Below, piece by piece: positions 19,149 to 27,590 of a stretch of 64,000 nt of DNA (position 1 is its first letter; each line of letters starts with the position of its first letter). A program made the translations under genes and the position numbers. Location: positions 1-64,000 of the forward strand of contig NZ_JACWFE010000004.1 of assembly GCF_019749375.1 (NCBI RefSeq). Reading direction: 5' to 3'. The notes under the pieces were generated by a model. It had not been told where the DNA came from. It saw only the letters and a program-made list of their open reading frames with translations, and ran no database searches. The DNA comes from Bacillus sp. S/N-304-OC-R1. Its GTDB lineage: Bacteria > Bacillota > Bacilli > Bacillales > Cytobacillaceae.

Positions 19149-19367
19149 ATAATACTGGTAGAAGTAATAAATATCTCTATATTTTGGTTTGTAAAATTAT
19201 GTTCATCTTCCGTTCATAATAGGAGGTTAATATAGGTTCGAGAAAAGAAATAAGGTGCTAGTACCATTTTTTTAAACAATCGTTTTGTATAAGGATATTG
19301 GTATATTACTAGGTGTACATTTGTTAGAATAAATTGGAAAAGTATATTTATAGGGAGATGACAAAAA

Positions 19368-19757
19368 ATGAATAATTATAGTAAGCTGCTATTAAGATTA
19401 TCTGCATTATTTGGCTTAATTGGAGCTTTTTTAGGTTCACATATGGCTGGAGCGGGAGATTATGCCTTTAGACCAATCCATGCACATATACTTGTTGTAG
19501 GCTGGTTATCATTATTTGCATGGGCAGTATATTATAAAGTTTTTTCTCCTAAGCTTGGAATTCTTGCAAAATTGCATGTGTATACAGCAGTCATCGGCTC
19601 GATCGGATTAACTGGAGGGATGTCTTTATATATTTTTAGACCGGAATTTCTTCCAAGTGCAGTAAACACTATTTTATATATCGTAGGCGGATCTATATTA
19701 TTATTAAGTTTTTTGCTGTTTTTCTTTTTAACTTTTACAAAGGAAGAGAACAGATAA
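19368..19757 (+). CDS. four-helix membrane protein, oxidase subunit I-like
   Basis: A 129-residue hydrophobic protein with about four membrane helices. The RPIHAHILVVGWLSLFAWAVYY region carries two histidines and resembles small Bacillus proteins that databases label cytochrome-c oxidase subunit I-like; it is far too short for an oxidase. A GGGAG site precedes the ATG. It is transcribed alone with a terminator at 19759-19785. Function unknown; heme or copper binding by the HAH pair would be speculation. Confidence 0.65.
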   Translation: MNNYSKLLLRLSALFGLIGAFLGSHMAGAGDYAFRPIHAHILVVGWLSLFAWAVYYKVFSPKLGILAKLHVYTAVIGSIGLTGGMSLYIFRPEFLPSAVNTILYIVGGSILLLSFLLFFFLTFTKEENR

Positions 19758-19758
19758 G

Positions 19759-19785
19759 GGCAGGCTGAATTAGCTTGCTTTTTTT
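19759..19785 (+). terminator. terminator of the four-helix protein gene
   Basis: GCAGGCT pairs with AGCTTGC (one G-T pair) around a 5-base loop, followed by eight T residues. Confidence 0.82.
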
Positions 19786-20000
19786 TGTGCAAAATCATAA
19801 AAGATGGGGTGTATAAATTATTCTGAAATAGGATGTAATATAATAAAAACATAATAAAAATACTGAATCTTTTAAGTTTTCCCTTTACATTATTAAAGAA
19901 CTGGTGTTAAATTATAATATTATTTAGGATAATTAAATAATATTAATCTACTATAATATGATTAAAGTAATTGAAAAAATGAAAATGTGGAGGGATCATT

Positions 20001-21680
20001 GTGTCAGAAATGCGCAGTAATATGATTAAACAAGGATTTGATCGTGCACCTCACAGAAGCTTACTTCGTGCTGCTGGTGTAAAAGAGGAGGACTTTGGTA
20101 AGCCGTTTATTGCGGTAGTCAATTCATATATTGACATTGTCCCTGGACATATTCATTTACAAGAATTCGGAAAAATTGTAAAGGATGCAATCCGGGAAGC
20201 AGGAGGCGTCCCATTCGAAATGAATACAATCGGTGTAGATGATGGTATTGCAATGGGGCATATTGGAATGAGATATTCCTTGCCAAGCCGTGAAATTATT
20301 GCAGACTCTGTTGAGACAGTAGTTGCTGCACACTGGTTCGATGGAATGGTTTGTATCCCTAACTGTGATAAGATCACTCCAGGGATGATGATGGCTGCTC
20401 TCCGTCTGAATATTCCTACAATATTTGTCAGTGGCGGTCCCATGAAAGCAGGTAAAGATAAAGAGGGAAATCCTTTAGATCTAACTTCTGTTTTTGAAGG
20501 CGTTGGAGCTTTCCAATCTGGAAAAATTAATGAAGATAGATTAACAGAAATTGAACAGCTTGCATGTCCAACCTGTGGGTCATGCTCAGGTATGTTTACA
20601 GCAAACTCTATGAATTGTCTTGCAGAAGGATTAGGTCTTGCACTACCTGGTAATGGTACGATTTTGGCAGTTGCTGAAGAGCGTAAAGAATTTGTCAAAC
20701 AATCTGCTAAGCAATTAATGGAGTTAATTAAGAAGGATATTAAACCGCGTGATATTGTAACGATTGATGCAATTGATAATGCATTTGCACTTGATATGGC
20801 AATGGGCGGTTCTACAAATACAGTACTTCACACTTTGGCGCTGGCTCATGAAGCAGAAATCGAATATTCAATGGAGCGCATTAATGAAATTGCAACCCGG
20901 GTTCCACATTTAGCAAAAATTGCACCTGCTTCAAATTATCATATCGAAGACGTGCATAATGCTGGCGGGGTAAGTGCAATTATTAATGAACTTCTCAAGA
21001 AACCCGGTGCATTTAAAGGAGATTGCCTAACTGTCTCAGGAAAAACAATCAGGGAAAATGTTGCAGGCAGTGACATTTTGGACAAGAACGTTATTCGTCC
21101 ATTAGATAATCCGCATTCTGATGTAGGGGGATTAGCTGTATTATTTGGTAACCTTGCTCCAGATGGATCGATTATTAAAGTCGGTGCTGTTGATGAATCT
21201 GTTGGCGGCTATCATAAAGGTCCTGCTATTTGCTTCGATTCTCAGGAAGATGCTCTATCTGGCATCATTACTGGAAAGGTTAAAGAAGGCCATGTTGTTG
21301 TTATCCGCTATGAAGGTCCTAAAGGCGGACCAGGTATGCCGGAAATGCTTGCACCTACATCACAAATTGTTGGAAGAGGACTTGGGGCAAAGGTTGGCTT
21401 AATAACTGATGGACGATTCTCTGGAGCATCAAGAGGTATCTCAATCGGACATATTTCTCCTGAAGCAGCAGAAGGCGGTCCAATTGCATTTGTAGAAGAC
21501 GGCGATATGATTGAGCTTGATTTAAAGAAACGTACTATTCAGCTTGAAGTTTCTGATGAAGAAATGGAAAGACGCAGAGCTAATTGGAAGGGCTTTGAAT
21601 CAAAAGTGAAAAAGGGCTATTTAGCTCGCTACTCTAAGCTAGTAACTTCAGCTAGCACAGGCGGAGTAATGAAAATCTAA
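20001..21680 (+). CDS. ilvD: dihydroxy-acid dehydratase
   Basis: A 559-residue Fe-S dehydratase of valine, leucine and isoleucine synthesis. Cluster cysteines are visible in [10 protein letters not shown] and [25 protein letters not shown] is a further family mark. It begins with GTG at 20001 after GGAGGGATC, and the first residues ([22 protein letters not shown]) match the family start. It stands alone, away from the other ilv-leu genes. No T-box is visible upstream. Confidence 0.96.
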   Translation: MSEMRSNMIKQGFDRAPHRSLLRAAGVKEEDFGKPFIAVVNSYIDIVPGHIHLQEFGKIVKDAIREAGGVPFEMNTIGVDDGIAMGHIGMRYSLPSREIIADSVETVVAAHWFDGMVCIPNCDKITPGMMMAALRLNIPTIFVSGGPMKAGKDKEGNPLDLTSVFEGVGAFQSGKINEDRLTEIEQLACPTCGSCSGMFTANSMNCLAEGLGLALPGNGTILAVAEERKEFVKQSAKQLMELIKKDIKPRDIVTIDAIDNAFALDMAMGGSTNTVLHTLALAHEAEIEYSMERINEIATRVPHLAKIAPASNYHIEDVHNAGGVSAIINELLKKPGAFKGDCLTVSGKTIRENVAGSDILDKNVIRPLDNPHSDVGGLAVLFGNLAPDGSIIKVGAVDESVGGYHKGPAICFDSQEDALSGIITGKVKEGHVVVIRYEGPKGGPGMPEMLAPTSQIVGRGLGAKVGLITDGRFSGASRGISIGHISPEAAEGGPIAFVEDGDMIELDLKKRTIQLEVSDEEMERRRANWKGFESKVKKGYLARYSKLVTSASTGGVMKI

Positions 21681-21690
21681 TAATACTTTA

Positions 21691-21730
21691 AATAAGCCGC
21701 CAAGGAATAATTTCCATTAGGCGGCTTATT
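21691..21730. terminator. bidirectional terminator between ilvD and the nrd operon
   Basis: A perfect 11-bp stem, AATAAGCCGCC at 21691-21701 with GGCGGCTTATT at 21720-21730, sits between convergent transcription units. Confidence 0.85.
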
Positions 21731-21732
21731 TA

Positions 21733-22188
21733 TTAACTAGAAAGTAACTCTTTACTATATAGGCGTTCTAATAATAAATCAATAAATTTTACACATCTTT
21801 TATGATCTTGTAGCTGAGGCAGTAATTCAACTTTTAGTGTTACAGCTAATTTTGTATTTGTTTTTAAAAGATCTCGAAAAATATTAACCGCACCACAGAA
21901 GTGGGGATAAAAACTATCTCCAGTCCCGAATACAGCTGTGACTAGATTGGGTCTACTCTTAACTTCAAACAAACGGTATATGGATTTCATTTCTTCAGGA
22001 ATCTCCCCGTCTCCCCAGGTATAGGTTCCAATTACAATGGCATCATATTCATCTATTCTTCCTGCAGGAAAATCCTCAATACTGAATAAATCAGCATGAT
22101 CTACCTTTCTAGCAAGCATCCCATGTAATAATAATGCCAATTCCATTGTGTTTCCTGTTACTGAACTATAAATAATGGCTGCTCTCAT
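21733..22188 (-). CDS. flavodoxin, third gene of the ribonucleotide reductase operon
   Basis: A 151-residue single-domain flavodoxin with the FMN phosphate loop SSVTGNT at 8-14, the GTYTWGDGE loop near 54-62 and FGTGDSFYPHFCGA. It resembles YkuN/YkuP flavodoxins rather than the shorter NrdI. Its start overlaps the end of nrdB by 4 bases, so it should be made together with the reductase. By context it probably supplies electrons to or activates the beta-subunit cofactor, the job NrdI does in class Ib systems; this is inference. Confidence 0.85.
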   Translation of the reverse strand: MRAAIIYSSVTGNTMELALLLHGMLARKVDHADLFSIEDFPAGRIDEYDAIVIGTYTWGDGEIPEEMKSIYRLFEVKSRPNLVTAVFGTGDSFYPHFCGAVNIFRDLLKTNTKLAVTLKVELLPQLQDHKRCVKFIDLLLERLYSKELLSS

Positions 22189-23231
22189 AGTTCATCGAAT
22201 CCATTATCCTGTGAAACCTTCGTATAGGTACGCGATTTTTGCTCAAAGAAATCAGATTTCGTTTCATTCATCATTTCATCACTGAATACATGAATCCACG
22301 GCATCGGATTTTCTCGATCCTGATATAAATTTTCAAGCCCTAACTGTCGAAGACGCTTATTTGCTAAATATTCAACATAACCTTGGAACTCTTGTAAATC
22401 AATTCCGTCAATATCCTTTAATATATATTGAGCCCATTCCTTTTCCAGTTGTACGGCTCCATTAATAGTGTCATAGATGTATTGAATATTTTCATGGGTT
22501 CGTAATTCGGGATTTTCTGTAAAAAGTATTTTTATAAATTGTGCAATAAAATACGCATGCTGCATTTCATCACGCTGAATATAGCTAATCATGGAACTTG
22601 TTTTCAGCATTTTTTGCTGACGGGCTAAATGATAGAAGAAGGCAAACCCCGCATAGAAATAAATTCCCTCTAAATTAATTGAATTAATGCCGAGCTCGAA
22701 TAAATGCTGTAAATTAGGCTTATCTCTAAATCTTTCGTAGGAATCTAAAATCAGCCCATTCCGTTTTCTAACGATTGGATCATCTTTAGCCTGATTAAAG
22801 CGTGCAATTTGATCACTAATCGAGATAAGAGAACTTAAAATATAGGAATAGGATTCATTATGAACTGCTTCCTGCTGTGAAATGACTGCAAAAATCGCTT
22901 TAAAGCTTGGATCAGTCACATAATCCATCACTTGTGACATCATAGGTGTCTGAAGACTATCTAGAGAAGCGAGCTGTGTGTTAATTCTCAGAAAGACATC
23001 TTGTTCGATGGGAGTTAATGTATCCCACTGTTTTATATCATCCTGCATATTAATTTCTTGAGCTTTCCAAAAGTTAGCTAACAATGTTTGGTACATGCGG
23101 TACATTTGCGGATAGCGGATATCGTTCCAGTTTAAGATGCCTGATGCTTGTCCATTAACAACACCAGTCGATTTATTAGGGAAATCCGGGTTCAGCAGTT
23201 TTATTTTGGACAATAATAATACATTTGACAT
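22185..23231 (-). CDS. nrdB: class I ribonucleotide reductase beta subunit (NrdB-like)
   Basis: A 348-residue metal-radical subunit. All di-metal ligands are present: Asp91 (SLDSLQ), Glu121 and His124 (QQEAVH), Glu188 (INLEG), Glu222 and His225 (RDEMQH). The radical tyrosine Tyr128 follows (NESYS). The tail NPMPWI resembles class Ia NrdB more than Bacillus NrdF. AAGGAGG precedes the ATG. It lies between nrdA and a flavodoxin gene. Whether iron or manganese is used cannot be told from sequence. Confidence 0.9.
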   Translation of the reverse strand: MSNVLLLSKIKLLNPDFPNKSTGVVNGQASGILNWNDIRYPQMYRMYQTLLANFWKAQEINMQDDIKQWDTLTPIEQDVFLRINTQLASLDSLQTPMMSQVMDYVTDPSFKAIFAVISQQEAVHNESYSYILSSLISISDQIARFNQAKDDPIVRKRNGLILDSYERFRDKPNLQHLFELGINSINLEGIYFYAGFAFFYHLARQQKMLKTSSMISYIQRDEMQHAYFIAQFIKILFTENPELRTHENIQYIYDTINGAVQLEKEWAQYILKDIDGIDLQEFQGYVEYLANKRLRQLGLENLYQDRENPMPWIHVFSDEMMNETKSDFFEQKSRTYTKVSQDNGFDEL

Positions 23232-23266
23232 AAGTTCCTCCTTAAGAAAATTAGTATTGGCGTTAT

Positions 23267-25549
23267 TTAACTATGGCAAGCTTCACATTCCTCAATTTCG
23301 GTCTGGGAGGTACTGCGAACATAATAGGTTGTTTTTAAGCCTTGCTTCCATGCATCCATATGAAGTCCAAGCAAATCTCTAGCTTTAATATCATGGCGAA
23401 CATATAGATTAAAGCTGATTGATTGATCAATATGTTTTTGTCTAGCAGCATTTTGCCTGATGCTCCATAATTGATCTAATTCATGTCTAACATGACGATA
23501 ATAATTGTACGTTTGATGATTTAAATCAGGAGCGGTCACTTTAAATTTAAAATTCTTCTTTTCCTCTGCATACTCGACAGCATAGAGGGGATCAATACCA
23601 TCTGTTGAACCGCCGATTTTTGCAGTAGAGGAGTTTGGCGCCACTGCCATCATCCAGCCATTTCGAACTCCATAAGCTTTGATTTCCTGCTGTAGATTTT
23701 TCCACTTATCTGATGTATAGCCTTTTCTATTAAAATATTCACCACTATCCCACTCAGATCCCGGGAATAATGGGTATGCTCCTTTTTCCTTTGCTAATTC
23801 CATCGAAGCCTGAATGGTCAAATAAGCAATTTCTCCATAAAGGTCATCAGCATATTGAACTGCCTCATCTGACTCCCAATGAAATCCTTTTAATGCGAGA
23901 AGATGGTGCCAGCCAAATGTCCCAAGTCCGACTGCTCTATACTTTTGATTCGTCCACTTCGCCTGTCCGACAGAAATTTGATTAATATCAATTGTATTAT
24001 CAAGCATACGCATTTGTATGCGAATCAGCCGCTCAAGTACATTTGCCTTAACAGCGTTCGGCAAATGAATGGAAGATAAGTTACAGACAACAAAATCTCC
24101 AGGTTTGCGGACAAAAATGATATTGCCTTCTTCATCCTGATATTCATTTTGAATAACTGTAGCAGACATGTTCTGCATAATTTCGGTGCATAAATTACTG
24201 CAATAAATAGACGTTCTGCTTAACCCTTTAAGATGTTTATTAGGATTTTGGCGATTGACCTCATCTCTGTAGAACATATATGGTGTACCAGCTTCCAGTT
24301 GGGAGACCATAATTCTAGCCATAATATCCATAGCACGATATTTTTTTCTAGGAAGGAGAGGATGGTTAACAGCTTCTTCATATTTTTTTGTAAAGAGCTT
24401 TTCATCCCGTTCATCGTAAAAATCCTCTAATCCAAGCGGATTCCCCTGATCATCCTTCCAGCCCATAATTTGTTTCACCTGATGAGGGCAAAATGTATGC
24501 CATTCACCAATGCTTCTTCCGGTTTCATCTGCTTCTTGAAGCTTTTCCATGAATAAGTCTGGGATCGAAACACCAGTAAAAATGTCATGAGCCTTTCTGC
24601 GCTCATCACCATTATTCGTTTTTAAATCTAAAAATCCATTCATGATATCTTTATGGAAAACATCAAGATAGATCGCAATAGCTCCTTGTCTTTGGCCAAG
24701 CTGATCAACACTTACGGCCGTATCATTCACGAGCCGGATCCATGGAATTACACCAGAGGAGTTTCCTTTGAATTTTTTAATATCAGAGCCTAGCGCACGA
24801 ACCTTTCCATAATAAATGCCAATCCCGCCGCCATCCTTGCTAAGTCTTGCAATATCCCAATTGTTTAAATAAATACTGTCTAGTGAATCATCGACTGTAT
24901 CTATGAAGCAGGAGGAAAGCTGCCCATAGCTTTTTCCAGCATTCGCAAGAGTAGGAGTAGCAACAGTCATATAAAGATTGCTAAGTGCCCAATAGGCTTC
25001 TTTTACTAAGGAAATGCGCTCCGATTTTTCTTCATTTTTCATTAAGGTCATCGCAATAATCATGAATCTTTCTTGTGGCAATTCATATGTATGTTTCTCA
25101 TAATCCCTAGCAAGATAACGGTCTGCCAGTAAGAATAGACCTACATAAGTAAATAGATAATCCTTACTCGGGTCTATGGCCTTTCCTATTTCATAAATTT
25201 CTTCCTTTGTGTAAAGACGAAGCAAGTCCTCAGAGTATATCCCGATTTCGGTTAACTTTTCGACTAGCTGATAGAAGTCGCCATATTGTTGCTGCTCCTC
25301 GTACCTTCGCATATCAGCAGCTTGAGCATATAGATCATTAAGATATAAATGAGCAGCTAAGTAGGTCCAGTTTGGCTGCTCCATTGAAATGCAGTTTAAG
25401 CTATATTGCAATGCATACTGATTAGCCTCATTTTCCGTAGTCTCTTGATTTTCCAACAGTGTTTTAAGGTGAGCGGCATCAATTTTATATTGCTCAGAAG
25501 CCCTCTGTATTGCCTCTAATACAGAATGGAATGCAGTATCCGTGTTCAT
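23267..25549 (-). CDS. nrdA: class I ribonucleotide reductase alpha subunit (NrdA-like)
   Basis: A 760-residue catalytic subunit reducing ribonucleoside diphosphates. The reducible pair is Cys214 (LSSCFID) and Cys489 (VVCNLSS); the thiyl Cys454 lies in NLCTE with Asn452 and Glu456. The radical-transfer Tyr-Tyr is in LKTTYYVR and the tail ends CEAC, the disulfide shuttle. Length matches E. coli NrdA, but the N-terminus lacks the KRDG-type ATP-cone motif, so dATP activity control is probably lost. The leader carries a cobalamin riboswitch and terminator, so expression should fall when B12 is available. Confidence 0.92.
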   Translation of the reverse strand: MNTDTAFHSVLEAIQRASEQYKIDAAHLKTLLENQETTENEANQYALQYSLNCISMEQPNWTYLAAHLYLNDLYAQAADMRRYEEQQQYGDFYQLVEKLTEIGIYSEDLLRLYTKEEIYEIGKAIDPSKDYLFTYVGLFLLADRYLARDYEKHTYELPQERFMIIAMTLMKNEEKSERISLVKEAYWALSNLYMTVATPTLANAGKSYGQLSSCFIDTVDDSLDSIYLNNWDIARLSKDGGGIGIYYGKVRALGSDIKKFKGNSSGVIPWIRLVNDTAVSVDQLGQRQGAIAIYLDVFHKDIMNGFLDLKTNNGDERRKAHDIFTGVSIPDLFMEKLQEADETGRSIGEWHTFCPHQVKQIMGWKDDQGNPLGLEDFYDERDEKLFTKKYEEAVNHPLLPRKKYRAMDIMARIMVSQLEAGTPYMFYRDEVNRQNPNKHLKGLSRTSIYCSNLCTEIMQNMSATVIQNEYQDEEGNIIFVRKPGDFVVCNLSSIHLPNAVKANVLERLIRIQMRMLDNTIDINQISVGQAKWTNQKYRAVGLGTFGWHHLLALKGFHWESDEAVQYADDLYGEIAYLTIQASMELAKEKGAYPLFPGSEWDSGEYFNRKGYTSDKWKNLQQEIKAYGVRNGWMMAVAPNSSTAKIGGSTDGIDPLYAVEYAEEKKNFKFKVTAPDLNHQTYNYYRHVRHELDQLWSIRQNAARQKHIDQSISFNLYVRHDIKARDLLGLHMDAWKQGLKTTYYVRSTSQTEIEECEACHS

Positions 25550-25598
25550 CCTTGTTCCCCTTTTCTAAATGTAATATGGGAAGGGGAGGGCAGAATAA

Positions 25599-25632
25599 AT
25601 AAAAAACCCATCACTCATGTAGTGGATGGGTT
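25599..25632 (-). terminator. cobalamin-riboswitch-controlled terminator
   Basis: On the minus strand AACCCATCCACT pairs with AGTGATGGGTT (one bulged C), followed by a run of T. It lies between the B12 aptamer and nrdA and is the likely expression platform. Confidence 0.85.
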
Positions 25633-25719
25633 GTAAAAACGCTGATAAGTTAATAGATTGTAAAAAAAGTCTATCAAAATACCCTCGCTCTACCTTCCCA
25701 GCTCCCGAAGAAGATAACA

Positions 25720-25892
25720 CGCTATAAATATGGCAGGTCTCCTGACTTGTGCCTTTGCCTACTTTAAGTCCTTCCCATCTTAATTAAAGACAGTGGTTTC
25801 TACTTATTTCGATAGCACTTACAGTTGCGGGAACAGTTCTGGATTTTCACCAGATTCCCTATTAAGTCCAAATGGACACCATATTTACTGGT
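25720..25892 (-). promoter_or_regulatory. cobalamin (B12) riboswitch upstream of nrdA
   Basis: Read on the minus strand, the conserved blocks appear in order: GGTG, GGGAATctggtgaaaatccag, CCCGCAACTGT, GGGAAGG, and the B12-box AAGTCAGGAGACCTGCC near 25730-25750. The aptamer binds adenosylcobalamin or a relative. It precedes a B12-independent class I reductase, so it would repress that enzyme when a B12-dependent alternative can work. Confidence 0.95.
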
Positions 25893-25950
25893 TTATCACT
25901 GTATATTGTGTTATGTGTGAATAGCAAACACTATATATGTAACTTGTTCG

Positions 25951-25979
25951 ATTATAAGTCATTTGAAAAAATTTGACAA
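25951..25979 (-). promoter_or_regulatory. promoter of the nrd operon
   Basis: On the minus strand TTGTCA (25974-25979) and a perfect TATAAT (25951-25956) are 17 bases apart. Transcription would start near 25944, just upstream of the B12 aptamer. Confidence 0.75.
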
Positions 25980-26059
25980 CCTTTTTAGTGAAAGATCGAA
26001 AAATGAAAAATACTAGGGCAGAAACAAAATTGCCCTAGTTTCAAGTACTTCGTTTTTAA

Positions 26060-26572
26060 TTAACAATCATGTCCTTTATTAATATGCAAAGGAGGGGGAA
26101 CTAGCCATCCTTTTTCTTTAGTCATTCGTAAAACCTTTAAACCTAGAGCTGCTTTTTGAGTATGGAATTGACCGAACATCATACCCACGTCTTCCCGAAT
26201 ACATTTTCCCATTACCTGACTGCATAGAACTAAGCCAGCGGCCATATCTGCTCCTAAAGAAGCAGCAATTTCTGGATCTTGGATTCTAGCTCCAACTGGA
26301 ATATCCTCAAGGCATGCTTCCGGTCTTTCAGGAGGTGCTGGAGGCAAGCCAACACCATTTTCTTTTAATAATTCCTCAACTTGCTTCTTCATTTGCTTTG
26401 ACAATTCTAAAGCTTCATGTAGGATTTTCTTTAAATCCTCATCACCAGCATGATTTAACATCGTTTGATACCCGGCAATTTTCCCATTCGCAACTAATAA
26501 AGAGGACCAAATATCAAACACTTCACCATAATGCAATGGCTCGTCTTTTGGATTACCGCTTAGAATTCCCAT
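26060..26572 (-). CDS. DUF3231 family protein
   Basis: A 170-residue protein beginning MGILSGNPKDEPLHYGEVF, the typical start of a DUF3231 repeat; family members consist of one or two four-helix, ferritin-like repeats and occur mainly in spore formers. This one has a single repeat and ends with a cysteine. Conserved His/Glu positions (HYGEVFDIW, QVMGK) are present; metal binding is unproven. GAGGAGGTT lies 4 bases before ATG 26572. An alternative in-frame ATG at 26608 also has a site (AAAGGTGG), so a 12-residue longer form cannot be excluded. Confidence 0.78.
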   Translation of the reverse strand: MGILSGNPKDEPLHYGEVFDIWSSLLVANGKIAGYQTMLNHAGDEDLKKILHEALELSKQMKKQVEELLKENGVGLPPAPPERPEACLEDIPVGARIQDPEIAASLGADMAAGLVLCSQVMGKCIREDVGMMFGQFHTQKAALGLKVLRMTKEKGWLVPPPLHINKGHDC

Positions 26573-26766
26573 CGTTAACCTCCTCAAGCTATAGCTTATT
26601 TTGTTCATAAAAATAGTGCCACCTTTCTTTAAGTGCACATTTAGTAGTATGAACGTTTCCGTATTAAATATTTTATTTTTCATTTGGTAAATTGGACAAA
26701 TGTCTAGGTATCAAAATTTGAATAGGATATTGTGTATGTATTAATGCTATTGGAGGATTAATATAA

Positions 26767-27261
26767 ATGGTATATAACTACAGGAAAACTTTAGCCTGGC
26801 ATGAAACATTGGAAATTCATGAATTGGTTGCATTTCAATCGACAGGACTAATAAAGTTGAAAATGGGATTCAGAAAAATTACTGATAAAGACTTGAAAGT
26901 CATTTATCAAAGAGCTATTAAAGATTTGGAGAAAAATATAAATGAGCTGCTTCAATTTTACCCATCTGCGCCCTCTATACAAAGAGTGACCGAGTCAAAA
27001 AGTGATCATATAGCATTTTATGCAGGAGATTTATTAGGTATATTCAAATCCTCAATCCGTAATTATGCCAATGCCATAACAGAAACGGCTACCCCCGAAT
27101 TAAGAAAGGTTTTTTTAAATCAATTAATTCGAGCAATTAATTTGCATGAAAGAATATTTACCTATATGTACCAAAAGGGCTATTACCCATCATACGATTT
27201 TGGACAAATATTGCATAACGATCAAAACTTAGCACAAAAAGCTTTGTCAATGAAATATTGA
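26767..27261 (+). CDS. CotF-like spore coat protein
   Basis: A 164-residue, mostly helical protein of the Coat_F family (ferritin-like fold). The N-terminal LAWHETLEIHELVAFQSTGLIKLKM and the LLQFYPSAP segment are typical of CotF/YraF/YraG-type coat proteins of Bacillus. TTGGAGG lies about 9 bases before the ATG. Divergent from the DUF3231 gene, another protein type common in spore formers. Followed by a strong terminator. It would be made in the mother cell during late sporulation. Confidence 0.85.
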   Translation: MVYNYRKTLAWHETLEIHELVAFQSTGLIKLKMGFRKITDKDLKVIYQRAIKDLEKNINELLQFYPSAPSIQRVTESKSDHIAFYAGDLLGIFKSSIRNYANAITETATPELRKVFLNQLIRAINLHERIFTYMYQKGYYPSYDFGQILHNDQNLAQKALSMKY

Positions 27262-27273
27262 TTAAAAATGAGA

Positions 27274-27300
27274 AGAGCCATATAATTGGCTCTTTTTTTT
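27274..27300. terminator. bidirectional terminator
   Basis: AGAGCCA at 27274-27280 pairs with TGGCTCT at 27287-27293, followed by T residues; on the minus strand the stem is followed by TTCTCATTTTT, serving the small convergent gene. Confidence 0.85.
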
Positions 27301-27306
27301 ATATAA

Positions 27307-27450
27307 TTATCCATTTATTCCTTGTAGCCAGTCTTGATAACAGTCTCTGCAGAGAATTTCATCTCTATCCTTATTTGACACTTGAAAAGTTACCTGGTGA
27401 ATCTCTTTTTCATTTGTTTCATTGCTGCAATAAAAGCACTGATGACTCAT
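27307..27450 (-). CDS. small CxxC zinc-finger-like protein
   Basis: A 47-residue frame with start MSHQCFYCSN and two CxxC pairs (CFYC at 5-8 and CRDC at 34-37), a typical layout for a zinc-binding knuckle. GGGGG lies 6-7 bases before the ATG and the frame ends next to a bidirectional terminator shared with the convergent coat gene. Both support a real gene although it is below normal length cut-offs. No function is known to me; homologous short proteins would be expected in related Bacillaceae. Confidence 0.72.
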   Translation of the reverse strand: MSHQCFYCSNETNEKEIHQVTFQVSNKDRDEILCRDCYQDWLQGING

Positions 27451-27590
27451 CGCAATCCCCCTTATATATAGGTGTTTATATTTTGAACGGGAATGGCTTA
27501 TTTATTCTTTATGAGTAGCTGTCAATTTTTCGATACATATTTAGCTAGGTGGGGTTAATAATAATTTGGAGTTTTAAGGGAGGGATAAGG

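Noticed and set aside
19758-20000. T-box or other leader upstream of ilvD
   Set aside because: No GGTGGCACC-type T-box sequence and no specifier stem were found; only AT-rich DNA with a promoter-like TATAAT.
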